DNA from: Bacilli bacterium
GTDB lineage: Bacteria; Bacillota_I; Bacilli_A; RF39; UBA660
Direction: 5' to 3'
DNA: 44,574 nt
NCBI GenBank assembly: GCA_017459965.1
Contig: JAFUBW010000003.1
Coordinates: 1 to 44,574 of the forward strand
A program made the position numbers and the translations under genes. Below the pieces are notes generated by a model. That model was given only the letters and a program-made list of their open reading frames with translations. It made no database searches and was not told the DNA's origin. Positions 30,616 through 39,298 of the stretch are shown here, one piece after another (positions within the stretch are counted from its first letter, which is position 1; every line of letters starts with the position of its first letter).

Positions 30616-32913
30616 ATGAATAAATATGATAAATTTTTAAATAAATTAATGCCAATAATACTGATATTATTTCCATTTATAGATGTATTAACATCACTTC
30701 AAATAAGAAATAATATTGGTTTTATTTCTGTAGGGACATTAATTAGAGGTATATTTTTAATATTAATAATTATTTATTTAAAAAAGAAAAATGTTAATAA
30801 TAAAATATTATTTGTATTTGGTCTATATTTTATTTTAGAATTAGGATATATTTTCTTATTTACTAAAAGTAATATATATTCAGAAATATCAAATATATTT
30901 GAAATATTTTATTTACCATTTTTAATATATTTCTTTAAAAAATATGATAATAAAAAAATAGATGATAAATATATATTTATAATATATTTAATATATTTAA
31001 ATTTAATATTAATACCAAGATTATTTGGTATAGGTTTTAATATAAGTGAAATATATAAAAATAAACATGGGTATTGTGGTTTATTTTATTCTGGTAATGA
31101 AATAAGTGCTATATTACTTGGACTTTTACCAATAGTATTAAACTATGTCTTTAAATTAAAAAATTATATTATTAAAATATTCTTTTATATAGAATTACTT
31201 GCAGTAATTATTTTACTTGGAACTAAAACATTATTCTTTGGAAGTATAATTGTTGTAGGTTATTATTTTATAAAATATTTAAAAAATAATTTTAAAAAAA
31301 TGAAAAAAATATACAAATTATTATGGATATTTATACCAATTTTATTTATAACTAGTATAATTATATATCTTCCAAAAACATCAGTATATAAAAATATAAA
31401 AGAACAATTAAAATATTACGAAATAGATGAAATGGATGAATATATTAGTGAAAATATGCTAGATAGAGTAGTATTTTCATCAAGACTATCGTTCTTAAAA
31501 AAAGTTAATAATGAATATATAAATAAAAATAATAAATATGGATTTATATATGGTTTATCTAGAGAAAGAATACTTCAAATTAAAGATATAGAAATAGATA
31601 TATTTGATATATTTTATTCAGTAGGTATATTTGGAAGTTTTATATATATATTAATGATGATTTATGCATTAAAAGGTGTTCATTTAAGAAAATATTATAA
31701 ATTTAGTTTTATATTGTTTATATTAATGAGTTTATTTTCAGGACATATATTAATTAAACCAATGGTCTCAATTTATATTGCTATTTTATTTATATTAAAT
31801 AAAAATGATGTAAAGATAGAAAAGAAAAAAATATTATTAGTATCTAATATGTATCCATCAAAAAAATATAAACATTATGGCTCATTTGTAAAAAATGTAA
31901 AATGTGTTTTAGAAGATAATGGTTATATAGTAGATAAATCTGTAATGTATAAAAAGGATAATATAATAGGTAAAATTATTTCTTACTTATCACTTTATTT
32001 TGGAACAATACTTAAAGGAATGTTTAACAATTATGATTATATATATGTACATTTTATATCACATTCTGCTTGGCCAGCAGTTTTCTTAAAGAAAACAAGT
32101 AAGAATATTTGTTTAGTATTTAATGCACATGGTAATGATGTTGTAATGGATTTACCAAGTGAAGAAAAGAATATTAAAAGAAGTAAAAAATATATACCAT
32201 ATGCTGATAAGGTAGTTGTACCTTCTAATTACTATAAAAATGTTATGATAAAAAAATATAATGTAGATGAAAATAAAATATTTGTATATCCATCAGGTGG
32301 AGTTAATACAGATATGTTTGTTAATATTGATATGTCTATATCTAAAAAAGAATGTAATCTAAAAGAAGAATATAATTACATTGGATATGCTTCTAGAATA
32401 GAAAAAAATAAAGGATGGGATACATTCCTAAAAGCTATTAAATTATTAAAAGATGAAAATAAAATTGGTAATAAAAGATTCTTAATTGTAGGTTCTGGTT
32501 CTGAAGAAAAAGATATGAATAAAATGATGAAAGAACTAGATATTGTTGATTATATAGAAACAAGAAGTTTAGTTTCACCTGAAGAATTAGTTAATATATA
32601 TAATAGTCTTCAAATATTTGTATTTCCTACATATAGAGAAAGTGAAAGTTTAGGACTTGTAGGTTTAGAAGCAATGTCTTGTGAAACATTTGTAATCGCA
32701 TCTGAAAACTTTGGACCAACTGATTATGTAAGAAATATGAAAAATGGTCTGTTCTTTAAAGGACAAGATTTTGTAGATTTAAAAAATAAAATATTAGAAT
32801 ATGATAAATTAAATAATGAACAAAGAAAGAAAATACTTAAAAAAGCAAGAGAAACTGCGTTAAAATATGATGTTAGAAATACAAAAGATGAAATATTAAA
32901 AGTTTTTAAATAA
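30616..32913 (+). CDS. Fusion of O-antigen polymerase/ligase-like membrane protein and family 4 glycosyltransferase
   Basis: Residues 1 to about 395 form a polytopic domain of about ten helices, with a long extracytoplasmic loop near 255-330 (YLPKTSVYKNIKEQLKYYEI onward). This is typical of Wzy polymerases or WaaL-type ligases. From about 406 (KKILLVSNMYPSKKYKHYGS) follows a GT-B glycosyltransferase of the GT4 type, with FNAHGNDVV, YIGYASRIEKNKGWDTFLKA, FLIVGSGSEE and the donor-binding TYRESESLGLVGLEAMSCE. The reading frame is continuous with no internal Shine-Dalgarno at the junction. The two activities are normally separate proteins. It probably adds a sugar to the lipid-linked repeat unit and polymerises or transfers it; that is inference. 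Start: ATG after ATAGGTG. Confidence 0.85.
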   Translation: MNKYDKFLNKLMPIILILFPFIDVLTSLQIRNNIGFISVGTLIRGIFLILIIIYLKKKNVNNKILFVFGLYFILELGYIFLFTKSNIYSEISNIFEIFYLPFLIYFFKKYDNKKIDDKYIFIIYLIYLNLILIPRLFGIGFNISEIYKNKHGYCGLFYSGNEISAILLGLLPIVLNYVFKLKNYIIKIFFYIELLAVIILLGTKTLFFGSIIVVGYYFIKYLKNNFKKMKKIYKLLWIFIPILFITSIIIYLPKTSVYKNIKEQLKYYEIDEMDEYISENMLDRVVFSSRLSFLKKVNNEYINKNNKYGFIYGLSRERILQIKDIEIDIFDIFYSVGIFGSFIYILMMIYALKGVHLRKYYKFSFILFILMSLFSGHILIKPMVSIYIAILFILNKNDVKIEKKKILLVSNMYPSKKYKHYGSFVKNVKCVLEDNGYIVDKSVMYKKDNIIGKIISYLSLYFGTILKGMFNNYDYIYVHFISHSAWPAVFLKKTSKNICLVFNAHGNDVVMDLPSEEKNIKRSKKYIPYADKVVVPSNYYKNVMIKKYNVDENKIFVYPSGGVNTDMFVNIDMSISKKECNLKEEYNYIGYASRIEKNKGWDTFLKAIKLLKDENKIGNKRFLIVGSGSEEKDMNKMMKELDIVDYIETRSLVSPEELVNIYNSLQIFVFPTYRESESLGLVGLEAMSCETFVIASENFGPTDYVRNMKNGLFFKGQDFVDLKNKILEYDKLNNEQRKKILKKARETALKYDVRNTKDEILKVFK

Positions 32914-32922
32914 GGAGTATTT

Positions 32923-33786
32923 ATGAAAACAGGAATAGTTATTTTAAACTATAATGATTATGATACTACTAAAGATATGATTGAAAGAATTAAGAGTTAT
33001 AAATGTTTAAATCACATATTAATTGTGGATAATAAAAGTACTGACAGATCTTATAGTAAACTAAAAAAATTAGAAAATAAAAATATTGAAGTTATTAAAA
33101 CAGATGATAATAAAGGATATGCATATGGAAATAACTTTGGTGTAAGATATTTAGATAGTAAATATAAAATAGATAATATTATAATATCTAATCCAGATGT
33201 TATAGTATCTGAAGATGTTATAGATACTTTAATAAATGATTTAAAAAATAAAGAAGATATATCAATAATCGCACCAATAGTTGAAGAAAAAGGAATAATC
33301 TCTAGAGGATGGAAGTTACCAGGTTTTAAAGAAGATTTATTATCAAATATAAATTATTTTCATAAATATTCAAAGAAATTAATGAGTTATGATGAAGAAT
33401 ATTATAATAATAAATTATCTAGAGTAGAGGCAGTTCATGGATGTTTCTTTATGATAAGATTAAAAGATTTTAAAGAAGTAGGTTTGTTTGATGAAAATAC
33501 ATTCTTATATTATGAAGAAAATATATTAGGTAGAAAATTAAAAGAAAAAGGAATGTTTGTTTACATAGATAATACAGTAAAAGTAATTCATGATCTATCA
33601 GTAAGTGTTGATAAAACATATAATTCTATAAAGAAATATAAAATACTTAAAAATAGTCAAAAATATTATGAAAAGAACTACAATAATCTTAATATTTTTG
33701 GTATTATATTATTAAGAATATTTTACTACATAAGTTTAATAATATCTTATATAGTAATATTTATTACAAACATAAAAAGGAAGTAA
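32923..33786 (+). CDS. Family 2 glycosyltransferase, rhamnosyltransferase-like
   Basis: This is a 287-residue GT-A enzyme: ILNYNDYDTTKDMIERI at the N-terminus, HILIVDNKSTDRSY, then KGYAYGNNFGVRY and NPDVIV as the metal/nucleotide-sugar motif. VEAVHGCFFMIRLKDFKEVG and FLYYEENILGRKLKEKG form the acceptor side. The pattern is that of WbbL/RgpB-like rhamnosyltransferases, which suits the dTDP-rhamnose genes downstream. A C-terminal hydrophobic helix (about 258-283) would attach it to the membrane. Start: ATG after TAAGGAG. It lies 9 nt behind the fusion gene and 3 nt before the next glycosyltransferase, so all three are one operon. Confidence 0.85.
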   Translation: MKTGIVILNYNDYDTTKDMIERIKSYKCLNHILIVDNKSTDRSYSKLKKLENKNIEVIKTDDNKGYAYGNNFGVRYLDSKYKIDNIIISNPDVIVSEDVIDTLINDLKNKEDISIIAPIVEEKGIISRGWKLPGFKEDLLSNINYFHKYSKKLMSYDEEYYNNKLSRVEAVHGCFFMIRLKDFKEVGLFDENTFLYYEENILGRKLKEKGMFVYIDNTVKVIHDLSVSVDKTYNSIKKYKILKNSQKYYEKNYNNLNIFGIILLRIFYYISLIISYIVIFITNIKRK

Positions 33787-33789
33787 AAC

Positions 33790-34956
33790 ATGAAGAATAT
33801 AATAATAATTGGATCAAGAGGTTATGAAAGTGAATATGGCGGATGGGAGACTTTTGTAACTAATTTAATTAATAATTATAATGATAAGGATACTAGATTC
33901 TATGTACCAGAGCTTACTCATAAGAGAGAAAGTCAAATAGAAATAAGAAATGGTGTCATATGTAAAAAAATATATGTTCCAAAACAAGGCTTTGTAACTA
34001 TGTTTACATTTGTTATAAAAGCAGTTCTTTATTATAAAAGATATATTAAAAAGGAAAAATTAGATAATGTAATTATGTATATTTTAGGTTGTAGAGTAGG
34101 CCCTTTATTTTCTTTAATACATAAAAAATTAAATAAAATGGGAGTAAAAATAATAATTAATCCAGACGGACTTGAATGGACTAGAGAAAAATGGTCTTGG
34201 TGGATAAAGAAATGCTTTAAAATATCTGAAAAAACAATGATTAAATCATCAAACTATGTAGTTTGTGATTCAAAAGCAATTGAAAATTATGTAAAAGAAA
34301 AATATAAAAAATATGATAAAGATACTACTTTTATTGCTTATGGGGCATATCTAAATGACATAAAAGATATTGATAAAAAAACAAAAGAATTTATGGATAA
34401 AAATGATATTAAACCAAGAGATTATTATTTAATAGTAGGAAGATTTGTACCTGAAAATAACTATGAACTTATAATAAATGAATTTATGAAAGCAAACACA
34501 TCAAGAGATTTAGTAATAATATCTAATGTAGAAAAAAATAAATTTTATAAAAAATTAAAAGAAAAAACAAATTTTGATAAAGATAAAAGAATTAAATTTG
34601 TTGGACCAGTTTATGATGATGAAATACTTAGAAGACTTAGAAAAAATGCTAAAGGATATATACATGGTCATTCTGCAGGTGGAACAAATCCATCACTTCT
34701 TGAGGCACTTAGTATAACAGATGTTAATATATTATATGATGCTATATATAATGTAGAAGTAGGTGGAGAAGGTGCATTATATTTCTCAAATGAAGAAGAT
34801 TCATTAAAAAAAGTTATTGAGAAAGTAGAAAAGTTTAAATCAAAAGAAAACAATATGTATAGTGAACTTGCTAAAAAAAGAATTACTGATGAATATACAT
34901 GGGAAATAGTAGTCAAAAAATATAAAAAATTATTTAGTAAATTATTAGAAAAATAA
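33790..34956 (+). CDS. DUF1972 family rhamnosyltransferase (WchF/RgpA-like)
   Basis: This is a 388-residue GT-B enzyme, the size of streptococcal WchF (Cps2T) and RgpA. The family-specific start IIIIGSRGYESEYGGWETFV (usual form 'GsrGiPA.YGGFETfv') marks DUF1972. NPDGLEWTREKWSWWIKKC and VVCDSKAIENYV follow, then GHSAGGTNPSLLEAL as the donor-binding loop. Characterised relatives add the first rhamnose, from dTDP-L-rhamnose, to the lipid-linked primer sugar of capsule or rhamnan. The dTDP-rhamnose operon starts directly after it, which supports this reading. Start: ATG after AGGAAG. It is closed by a terminator. Confidence 0.87.
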   Translation: MKNIIIIGSRGYESEYGGWETFVTNLINNYNDKDTRFYVPELTHKRESQIEIRNGVICKKIYVPKQGFVTMFTFVIKAVLYYKRYIKKEKLDNVIMYILGCRVGPLFSLIHKKLNKMGVKIIINPDGLEWTREKWSWWIKKCFKISEKTMIKSSNYVVCDSKAIENYVKEKYKKYDKDTTFIAYGAYLNDIKDIDKKTKEFMDKNDIKPRDYYLIVGRFVPENNYELIINEFMKANTSRDLVIISNVEKNKFYKKLKEKTNFDKDKRIKFVGPVYDDEILRRLRKNAKGYIHGHSAGGTNPSLLEALSITDVNILYDAIYNVEVGGEGALYFSNEEDSLKKVIEKVEKFKSKENNMYSELAKKRITDEYTWEIVVKKYKKLFSKLLEK

Positions 34957-34986
34957 ATAAAGGCTTTACCTACCTTTATTTTTTTT
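34955..34986 (+). terminator. Intrinsic terminator of the glycosyltransferase operon
   Basis: The stem AAATAAAGG / CCTTTATTT (34955-34963 and 34973-34981) is followed by a T tract that runs into the next promoter. Confidence 0.8.
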
Positions 34987-34994
34987 GTTATAAT
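34986..34994 (+). promoter_or_regulatory. Extended -10 promoter of rmlACDB
   Basis: TGTTATAAT (-10 at 34989-34994) lies 22 bp before the rmlA start. There is no clear -35 box; the T tract of the terminator occupies that position. Confidence 0.65.
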
Positions 34995-35016
34995 ACAAAT
35001 AGGGAGGTTTTTTATT

Positions 35017-35913
35017 ATGAAAGGAATTATACTTGCAGGAGGGTCTGGAACAAGACTTTATCCTATCACACAGGCAATTAGTAAACAAGTAATGCCTATA
35101 TATGATAAACCAATGATTTATTATCCACTTTCAGTACTTATGATGGCAGGAATAAAAGATATAATGGTTATAACAACTAAAGAAGATCAACCAAATTTTA
35201 TTAAATTATTAAAAGATGGTTCACAATTTGGGATTAATATTGAATATAAAATTCAACCATCACCAGATGGACTTGCTCAAGCATTTATTTTAGGAGAAGA
35301 ATTTATTGGTAATGATCCATGTGCAATGGTGCTAGGAGATAATATTTATTTTGGTAATAATTTTAAAAATATGCTTGTTAATGCAAAAGAATATGCAGAA
35401 AACGGGAAAGCATCTATATTTGGATATCAAGTAAGAGATCCACAAAGGTTTGGAATAATGGAAATAGATGAAAATCAAAATGTATTAAGTGTTGAAGAAA
35501 AACCACAAAATCCAAAATCTGATTATGCAATCACAGGTTTATATTTTTATCCTAAAGGTGTTTCAGAAATGGCAAAACAGGTTAAACCTTCAAAAAGAGG
35601 TGAACTTGAAATAACAACTCTTAATGATATGTATTTGAAAAATGGTAACTTAAGAGCAGAACTTCTAGGTGGAGGTTTTACATGGTTTGATACAGGTACA
35701 ATTGATAGTATGATGGAAGCAAATAGTATGATAAGACTTGTTCAAACAAATAATGGTAAAATAATATCATGTCCAGAAGCAATTGCTTATAATCAAGGAT
35801 GGATCGATAAAGATACATTGCTTGAAGCAGCTACTTTAATGCAAAAAAATGATTATGGTAAATATTTATTTAAAGTAGCAGAAAAAAACAAATCATTGAA
35901 ATTGGAGAAGTAA
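35017..35913 (+). CDS. rmlA: Glucose-1-phosphate thymidylyltransferase
   Basis: This enzyme catalyses the first step of dTDP-L-rhamnose synthesis: Glc-1-P plus dTTP gives dTDP-glucose. The nucleotide-binding signature GGSGTRLYPITQAISKQVMP is followed by YDKPMIYYPLS, then QPSPDGLAQAFILGE, the metal-site VLGDNIYFG, and GGGFTWFDTGT near the C-terminus. The length of 298 is normal. Start: ATG after AGGGAGG. It is the first of four contiguous genes in the order A-C-D-B, each within 10 nt of the next. The codon use is slightly less extreme than in the glycosyltransferases before it, as often seen for these well-expressed and conserved genes. Confidence 0.97.
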   Translation: MKGIILAGGSGTRLYPITQAISKQVMPIYDKPMIYYPLSVLMMAGIKDIMVITTKEDQPNFIKLLKDGSQFGINIEYKIQPSPDGLAQAFILGEEFIGNDPCAMVLGDNIYFGNNFKNMLVNAKEYAENGKASIFGYQVRDPQRFGIMEIDENQNVLSVEEKPQNPKSDYAITGLYFYPKGVSEMAKQVKPSKRGELEITTLNDMYLKNGNLRAELLGGGFTWFDTGTIDSMMEANSMIRLVQTNNGKIISCPEAIAYNQGWIDKDTLLEAATLMQKNDYGKYLFKVAEKNKSLKLEK

Positions 35914-35915
35914 TT

Positions 35916-36545
35916 ATGGAAATTAAAGAGGAATATATTAAAAGAGCAGAAGAAATTCAAAAATTAGATAGTTTTAAAACAATCAAAATAGAAGCAACAA
36001 ATTTAAAAGATTGTTATATTCTAACACCTATAAGATTTGGTGATGAAAGAGGCTTTTTTGAACAAACTGATATGTCAGCACTCAAAGATTTAGGTTTTAA
36101 AAATTTTGAAAAGTTAAATGAGTCAATGAGTTGTAAAGGTACAATTAGAGGAATGCATTTTCAAAAAAATCCTTATGCACAAACAAAAGTAGTAAGTTGT
36201 AAAATAGGGTCAGTACTTGATGTGGTTGTTGATATGAGAAAAGATTCTGAAACTTATGGAATGTGGACAAGTGTAGAATTAAATTTAGAAAATGGTAGAA
36301 TGCTATATGTACCAAGAGGATTTGCTCATGGTTTTGTAGCACTTAAGGATAATACTTTTTTTCAGTATTTAGTTGATAATGTATATAATAAAGAATCAGA
36401 AGCAGGTATTATTTGGAATGATCCTGATATAAATATAGATTGGCAATTTGATAAATATGGTATAGATAAACCAGTATTTTCTGAAAAAGATCAAAAGCAT
36501 TTAACATTAAAAGAATCACCAGATTATTTTAAGGAGGTATTATAA
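35916..36545 (+). CDS. rmlC: dTDP-4-dehydrorhamnose 3,5-epimerase with short N-terminal extension
   Basis: This is a cupin-fold epimerase, the third step of dTDP-L-rhamnose synthesis. Seen: FGDERGFFEQTD (usual FGDeRGfF.E), KGTIRGMHFQKNPYAQTKVV containing the catalytic His, SVLDVVVDMRKDSETYG and the YVPRGFAHGF motif. The protein has 209 residues against about 185 for most relatives. The first ~22 residues (MEIKEEYIKRAEEIQKLDSF) form a charged helix before the normal start of the fold. GGAGAAG in front of the ATG supports this longer start. It follows rmlA after 2 nt and its stop overlaps the rmlD start by one base. Confidence 0.95.
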   Translation: MEIKEEYIKRAEEIQKLDSFKTIKIEATNLKDCYILTPIRFGDERGFFEQTDMSALKDLGFKNFEKLNESMSCKGTIRGMHFQKNPYAQTKVVSCKIGSVLDVVVDMRKDSETYGMWTSVELNLENGRMLYVPRGFAHGFVALKDNTFFQYLVDNVYNKESEAGIIWNDPDINIDWQFDKYGIDKPVFSEKDQKHLTLKESPDYFKEVL

Positions 36546-37429
36546 TGAGATTTTTAGTTACAGGTGTAAAAGGACAATTAGGTTATGATGTAGTAAGAGA
36601 ATTAAAATCAAGAGGTTATAATGATGTTTTAGAATATGATATAGAGCAAATGGATATAACAGATGCAAGACAAGTAGAACAATGTATTGTAGGCAATGAA
36701 CCAGATGTAGTAATACATTGTGCAGCTTATACTGCAGTAGATAAAGCAGAAGATGAACCTGAACTTGCTGAAAAGATAAATGTTGCAGGTACAAAAAATA
36801 TTGCTGAAATGACAGAACTTATAGGTTGTAAGTTAATATACATATCAACAGATTATGTATTTGACGGAAGACAACCATTAAGTTATATATATGATGTAGA
36901 TGATAAAGTTAATCCGCAAAGTGTATATGGAAAAACTAAATATAAAGGTGAATTAGCTGCTAAAATTAATCCAAGATGCTTTATAGTAAGAACTTCTTGG
37001 GTATTTGGAATTAATGGTAATAATTTTGTTAAAACAATGTTAAAATTAGCCGAAACAAAAGATGAAATTAATGTAGTATCAGATCAATATGGATCACCTA
37101 CTTATACAGTTGACTTAGCAAAATTACTTGTAGATATGTCTTTAACATATAAATTTGGTACATATCATGCAAGTAATGAAGGTTATATTAGCTGGGCACA
37201 ATTTGCAGAGGAAATATTCAAAGTAAATAATATTGATGTGAAAGTAAATCATATTTCAACAAAAGAATATCCAACAAAAGCAAGAAGACCACATAATTCA
37301 TGCCTAAGTAAAATAAGTTTAACTAATAATGGATTTGAAAGACTACCAGATTATAAAGATGCTTTAATTAGATATTCTAAAGAATTAAAAGAGCAAAAAG
37401 AAAATGAAAAAAAATTAATATTAAAATAA
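36545..37429 (+). CDS. rmlD: dTDP-4-dehydrorhamnose reductase
   Basis: This short-chain reductase, the last step to dTDP-L-rhamnose, uses NAD(P)H. Seen: VTGVKGQLGYDVVREL (glycine-rich nucleotide site), HCAAYTAVDKAEDEPELAEK, ISTDYVFDG, and YGKTKYKGE with the catalytic Tyr-x-x-x-Lys, then VRTSWVFG. The length of 294 is normal, with a Lys/Glu-rich tail (ELKEQKENEKKLILK). Start: ATG after AAGGAGG, whose last codons lie in rmlC. It is coupled to rmlC by a TAATG overlap and followed by rmlB after 9 nt. Confidence 0.96.
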   Translation: MRFLVTGVKGQLGYDVVRELKSRGYNDVLEYDIEQMDITDARQVEQCIVGNEPDVVIHCAAYTAVDKAEDEPELAEKINVAGTKNIAEMTELIGCKLIYISTDYVFDGRQPLSYIYDVDDKVNPQSVYGKTKYKGELAAKINPRCFIVRTSWVFGINGNNFVKTMLKLAETKDEINVVSDQYGSPTYTVDLAKLLVDMSLTYKFGTYHASNEGYISWAQFAEEIFKVNNIDVKVNHISTKEYPTKARRPHNSCLSKISLTNNGFERLPDYKDALIRYSKELKEQKENEKKLILK

Positions 37430-37438
37430 GGAGTTTAT

Positions 37439-38443
37439 ATGAAATATTTAGTAACAGGTGGCGCAGGTTTTATAGGAAGTAATTATTTACATTATGTTGT
37501 AAATGAGTATCCAGATGATCAATTTGTATGTCTTGATGCATTAACATATGCAGGTAATTTTAATAATTTACTTCCAATTATAAATAAAAATAATTTTAAA
37601 TTTGTTAAAGGTGATATAGCTGATGAAAAATTTATCAATGATTTGTTTGATAAAGAAAAATTTGATATAGTTATAAATTTTGCTGCAGAGTCCCATGTAG
37701 ATAATTCAATTAAAAATCCAGGTATATTTGTTCAAACAAATGTAGTAGGTACAAGGGTACTTTTAGATGCATCAAAAAATCATAATATAAAAAGATATCA
37801 TCAAGTATCTACAGATGAAGTATATGGAGATTTACCACTTGATAGAAAAGACTTATTATTTAAAGAAACAACACCTATTAATCCATCAAGTCCATATTCA
37901 GCATCAAAAGCAAGTGCTGATCATTTAGTAATGGCATATAATAGAACATTTGATTTGCCAACAACAATAAGTAGATGTTCAAATAATTATGGACCATATC
38001 AATTTCCAGAAAAATTAATACCGGTTGTAATAAGTAAAGCTTTAAAAAATGAAAAAATACCTGTATATGGTAAAGGTGAAAATATAAGAGATTGGATTCA
38101 TGTACATGATCATAATGTAGGTGTAGATATAATAGTAAGAAATGGAAGAGATGGTCATGTATATAATTTAGGTGGTCATTCAGAAAGAACTAATTTAGAA
38201 GTTGTAAAAACTATATTAAAACAAATGCAAAAAAGTGAAAACTTAATAGAATTTGTAACTGACAGACCTGGGCATGATTTAAGATATGCGATAGATTCCA
38301 CAAAAGTAGAAAAACAACTCGATTGGGATAGAACATACAATTTTGAAGATGGAATAAAAGAGACAGTAGATTGGTATTTAGACAACCAAGAATGGATAGA
38401 TAACATAAAATCAGGTGAATATAAAAAAGCATATAAATTATAA
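37439..38443 (+). CDS. rmlB: dTDP-glucose 4,6-dehydratase
   Basis: This is the second step of dTDP-L-rhamnose synthesis: dTDP-glucose to the 4-keto-6-deoxy sugar with bound NAD. Seen: VTGGAGFIGSNYLHYV, LDALTYAGN, NFAAESHVDNSI, the catalytic region VSTDEVYGDL, YSASKASADHLV (Tyr-x-x-x-Lys) and RCSNNYGPYQFPEKLIP, which is diagnostic for RmlB. RDWIHVHDHN follows. The length of 334 is normal. Start: ATG after AAGGAG. Completes a full rhamnose set; the operon ends at the terminator just after it. Confidence 0.97.
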   Translation: MKYLVTGGAGFIGSNYLHYVVNEYPDDQFVCLDALTYAGNFNNLLPIINKNNFKFVKGDIADEKFINDLFDKEKFDIVINFAAESHVDNSIKNPGIFVQTNVVGTRVLLDASKNHNIKRYHQVSTDEVYGDLPLDRKDLLFKETTPINPSSPYSASKASADHLVMAYNRTFDLPTTISRCSNNYGPYQFPEKLIPVVISKALKNEKIPVYGKGENIRDWIHVHDHNVGVDIIVRNGRDGHVYNLGGHSERTNLEVVKTILKQMQKSENLIEFVTDRPGHDLRYAIDSTKVEKQLDWDRTYNFEDGIKETVDWYLDNQEWIDNIKSGEYKKAYKL

Positions 38444-38458
38444 TTATATGCTTTTTTT
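38423..38458 (+). terminator. Intrinsic terminator of rmlACDB
   Basis: The stem GCATATAA / TTATATGC (38429-38436 and 38444-38451), flanked by A6 and T7, overlaps the end of rmlB. Confidence 0.85.
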
Positions 38459-38459
38459 A

Positions 38460-38488
38460 TAGACTTTTTTATTATTGTTTGATAAAAT
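38460..38488 (+). promoter_or_regulatory. Promoter of the SGNH hydrolase gene
   Basis: TAGACT (38460-38465), a 17-bp spacer and TGATAAAAT (-10 at 38483-38488) lie 26 bp before the preferred start. Confidence 0.6.
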
Positions 38489-38514
38489 AATTAATCGTAG
38501 AAAGAAGTATGTGT

Positions 38515-39225
38515 ATGAAGAATGTTAAAAATGATAATGCTTTTGTAATTAATAAATATGTTTATTTTATAGTAGCGTTGATAATAATTTTTATTATAAC
38601 CTTTATGGGATTTGTAAATTATATAAATAAAAATGATGATTATAATAAATGTTTTGACATTAATTATAATAAAAATGATAATTTTGTATTTTTAGGTGAT
38701 TCAATTACTGAACAATATTCCTTAGATGAATACTATTTAGATTTACCTGCTGTAAATAGTGGTGTAGGTGGCAACACTACTGATGATATATTATCAGATA
38801 TGAAAAATAGAGTGTATCAGTATAATCCTACAAAAGTATTTATATTAGTAGGTATTAATGATTTAAAACATGAAAAAAAACCTGAATATATATTTAAAAA
38901 TATTAATAAAATTGTTGATAATATTAAAGAAAACAGACCAAATACCAAAATATATGTAGAATCTATTTATCCTATAAATGATAGTGATGATGAAAAAGTA
39001 AAAGAAGATTCAATACGAAATAGAAATAATAATGATATTGATAAGATAAACTCTATGCTAAAAGAAAAATATAATAATACAGATGTAACTTATATAGATA
39101 TTAATTCAAATTTAAAGGAAAATAATAAATTAAAATTATCATATACAGTAGATGGTGTACATTTAACACCTTTAGGATATATAAAAGTTACAAGATTATT
39201 AATGCCATATTTAATAAATAATTAA
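38515..39225 (+). CDS. Membrane-anchored SGNH/GDSL hydrolase
   Basis: This 236-residue protein has an N-terminal transmembrane anchor (about 12-34) and an extracytoplasmic SGNH-fold domain. Block I is FLGDSITE with nucleophile S63. The block II Gly is in NSGVGGNTTDD, block III is VGINDL with N115, and block V is DGVHLTPLGY with D213 and H216. The full catalytic set is present. Such enzymes add or remove acetyl groups on peptidoglycan or exopolysaccharide. The acyltransferase gene follows directly, so joint modification of the rhamnose polymer is plausible but unproven. I prefer the ATG at 38515, since the GAAAGAAG site would sit too close to the ATG at 38509. Confidence 0.88.
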   Translation: MKNVKNDNAFVINKYVYFIVALIIIFIITFMGFVNYINKNDDYNKCFDINYNKNDNFVFLGDSITEQYSLDEYYLDLPAVNSGVGGNTTDDILSDMKNRVYQYNPTKVFILVGINDLKHEKKPEYIFKNINKIVDNIKENRPNTKIYVESIYPINDSDDEKVKEDSIRNRNNNDIDKINSMLKEKYNNTDVTYIDINSNLKENNKLKLSYTVDGVHLTPLGYIKVTRLLMPYLINN

Positions 39226-39229
39226 ATTA

Positions 39230-39258
39230 TTTACTTTTAAATAAATTTTATTTATAAT
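39230..39258 (+). promoter_or_regulatory. Promoter of the acyltransferase 3 gene
   Basis: TTTACT (39230-39235), a 17-bp spacer and TATAAT (39253-39258) lie 40 bp before the start codon. Confidence 0.65.
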
Positions 39259-39298
39259 ATATTTGTAGATAACACAGTAATTAATAAGGAAAATAATT

